A stretch of DNA of 64,000 bases from Natrinema gelatinilyticum (GTDB taxonomy: Archaea; Halobacteriota; Halobacteria; Halobacteriales; Natrialbaceae), in the NCBI RefSeq assembly GCF_024266705.1, contig NZ_CP100756.1, positions 806,001-870,000 of the forward strand, read 5' to 3'. Positions within the stretch are counted from its first letter, which is position 1. Every line of letters starts with the position of its first letter. Shown here one piece after another: positions 63,426-64,000 of the stretch. Under the pieces are notes generated by a model. It did not search any database, was not told where the DNA came from, and worked only from the letters and a program-made list of their open reading frames with translations. The translations under genes were made by a program, and so were the position numbers.

Positions 63426-63595
63426 GATGTGTTGGCGTCGGCACGAGGATCGGTCCCGACGCAGCAGATGTGCTGGCTATTTCTACAGAAGCTGGCTGGT
63501 TAGGTCTTCCGTCTCGGGAAACCACCTCGACGGGTTCATGAGATCGAAACGGCCCATCGAGCTGACCCGGAACGGAGACCGTCTCGTGAGTGCGG

Positions 63596-64000
63596 TCAGT
63601 CCTCGAGCCCAAGATCCTGCGACATCGAATTCCCCGCCCGCGGGACGCCCTTGACGGTGATCGTCTCGCCGTTCATGAACGAGGCGGCGGGACTCGAGAG
63701 GAACTGGGCGACGTCGGCGATTTCTTCGGGGTGGCCGATGCGGCGGTCGGCCCTCTCGCGGGGCGGCATGTCTTCGCTTTCGATCCCGAGCGTCTCGGCG
63801 ACGCCCGGCGTCTGGATGAGACCGGGTGCGATGCAGTTGATCCGGATGCCGTATTCGGCCCACTCGGCGGCGAGCGTCTCGGTCAGACGGATGATCGCCG
63901 CCTTCGAGGCGCCATAATGGCTTTCGCCGGGGGCAGCGTGCTGGCCGTTGACGCTCGAGAGGTTGATGATGACACCGCCGTTGCCCTCGCGCATGACCTC
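63596..64000 (-). CDS. SDR family oxidoreductase, N-terminus beyond window edge
   Basis: The C-terminal ~134 residues of a classical short-chain dehydrogenase. GVIINLSSVNGQHAAPGESH then YGASKAAIIRLTETLA holds the catalytic Ser, Tyr and Lys (Y-x3-K), and IRINCIAPGLIQTPGV the cofactor/substrate loop. The C-terminus FLSSPAASFMNGETITVKGV is the usual last strand. The NAD(P)-binding Rossmann N-terminus lies outside. Substrate unknown. It lies 170 bases upstream of mutL on the same strand. Confidence 0.9.
   Translation of the reverse strand, partial: EVMREGNGGVIINLSSVNGQHAAPGESHYGASKAAIIRLTETLAAEWAEYGIRINCIAPGLIQTPGVAETLGIESEDMPPRERADRRIGHPEEIADVAQFLSSPAASFMNGETITVKGVPRAGNSMSQDLGLED

Overview
The window comes from the chromosome of a halophilic archaeon, most likely of the Natrialbales (inference). 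It is GC-rich, its proteins are strongly acidic, and many genes have a TATA-like element about 25-30 bases before the start codon, as in leaderless transcripts. The information-processing genes are archaeal in type: release factor aRF1, SepF, a MinD-like ATPase and RNA 3'-phosphate cyclase. Typical haloarchaeal families also appear: bacterio-opsin-activator-like HTH, HVO_A0114-like and phiH1-repressor-like regulators, and IS1341-type TnpB and ISH-like IS5 transposases. No rRNA or CRISPR array was seen; there is one tRNA (Ser, GGA).

Layout. 1-8.7 kb: a catabolic block with two class III aminotransferases, a BCCT transporter, an M20 amidohydrolase, a RidA deaminase and a covalent-FAD oxidase. 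9-11.8 kb: a DUF1724-type regulator divergent from proline dehydrogenase. 11.4-14.2 kb: a gene graveyard with a ParA lacking its P-loop, a clipped partner ORF, pieces of two HVO_A0114-like regulators, a bacterio-opsin-activator piece and an IS5 transposase piece. 14.2-25.5 kb: housekeeping genes (AstE-like, threonine synthase, Nudix, argS, MinD-like, aRF1, DUF2891, epimerase).

25.5-39.1 kb is the most interesting part. Five near-identical palindromes (consensus TTAGGYNNNCCTAA, like DtxR/IdeR-type metal-repressor operators) sit at the promoters of an AglD-like membrane protein, an RGP-family protein, an Fe(III)-type ABC binding protein + permease + GT39-like glycosyltransferase transcript, a dolichyl-phosphate-sugar synthase-like GT2, and a secreted GMC dehydrogenase pair. 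Together they read as an iron-controlled, lipid-linked surface glycosylation and sugar-oxidation regulon tied to iron import. The ABC ATPase is missing from the operon.

39.2-43.8 kb: a FIST sensor gene split by a 940-bp IS5-type element, with its histidine kinase partner downstream; a dead SRAP gene; a 54-aa small gene; tRNA-Ser. 43.8-50.6 kb: RidA, cytochrome bd oxidase (cydAB), threonine ammonia-lyase and citrate synthase. 50.6-54 kb: transporter remnants, a VOC protein, a bacterio-opsin-activator-like regulator, and a dying TnpB element that abuts the sepF stop codon. 54-64 kb: a PUA protein, a zinc-finger protein, an RNB exoribonuclease, a GNAT, KDG kinase, a universal stress protein, rtcA, mutL and a partial SDR gene.
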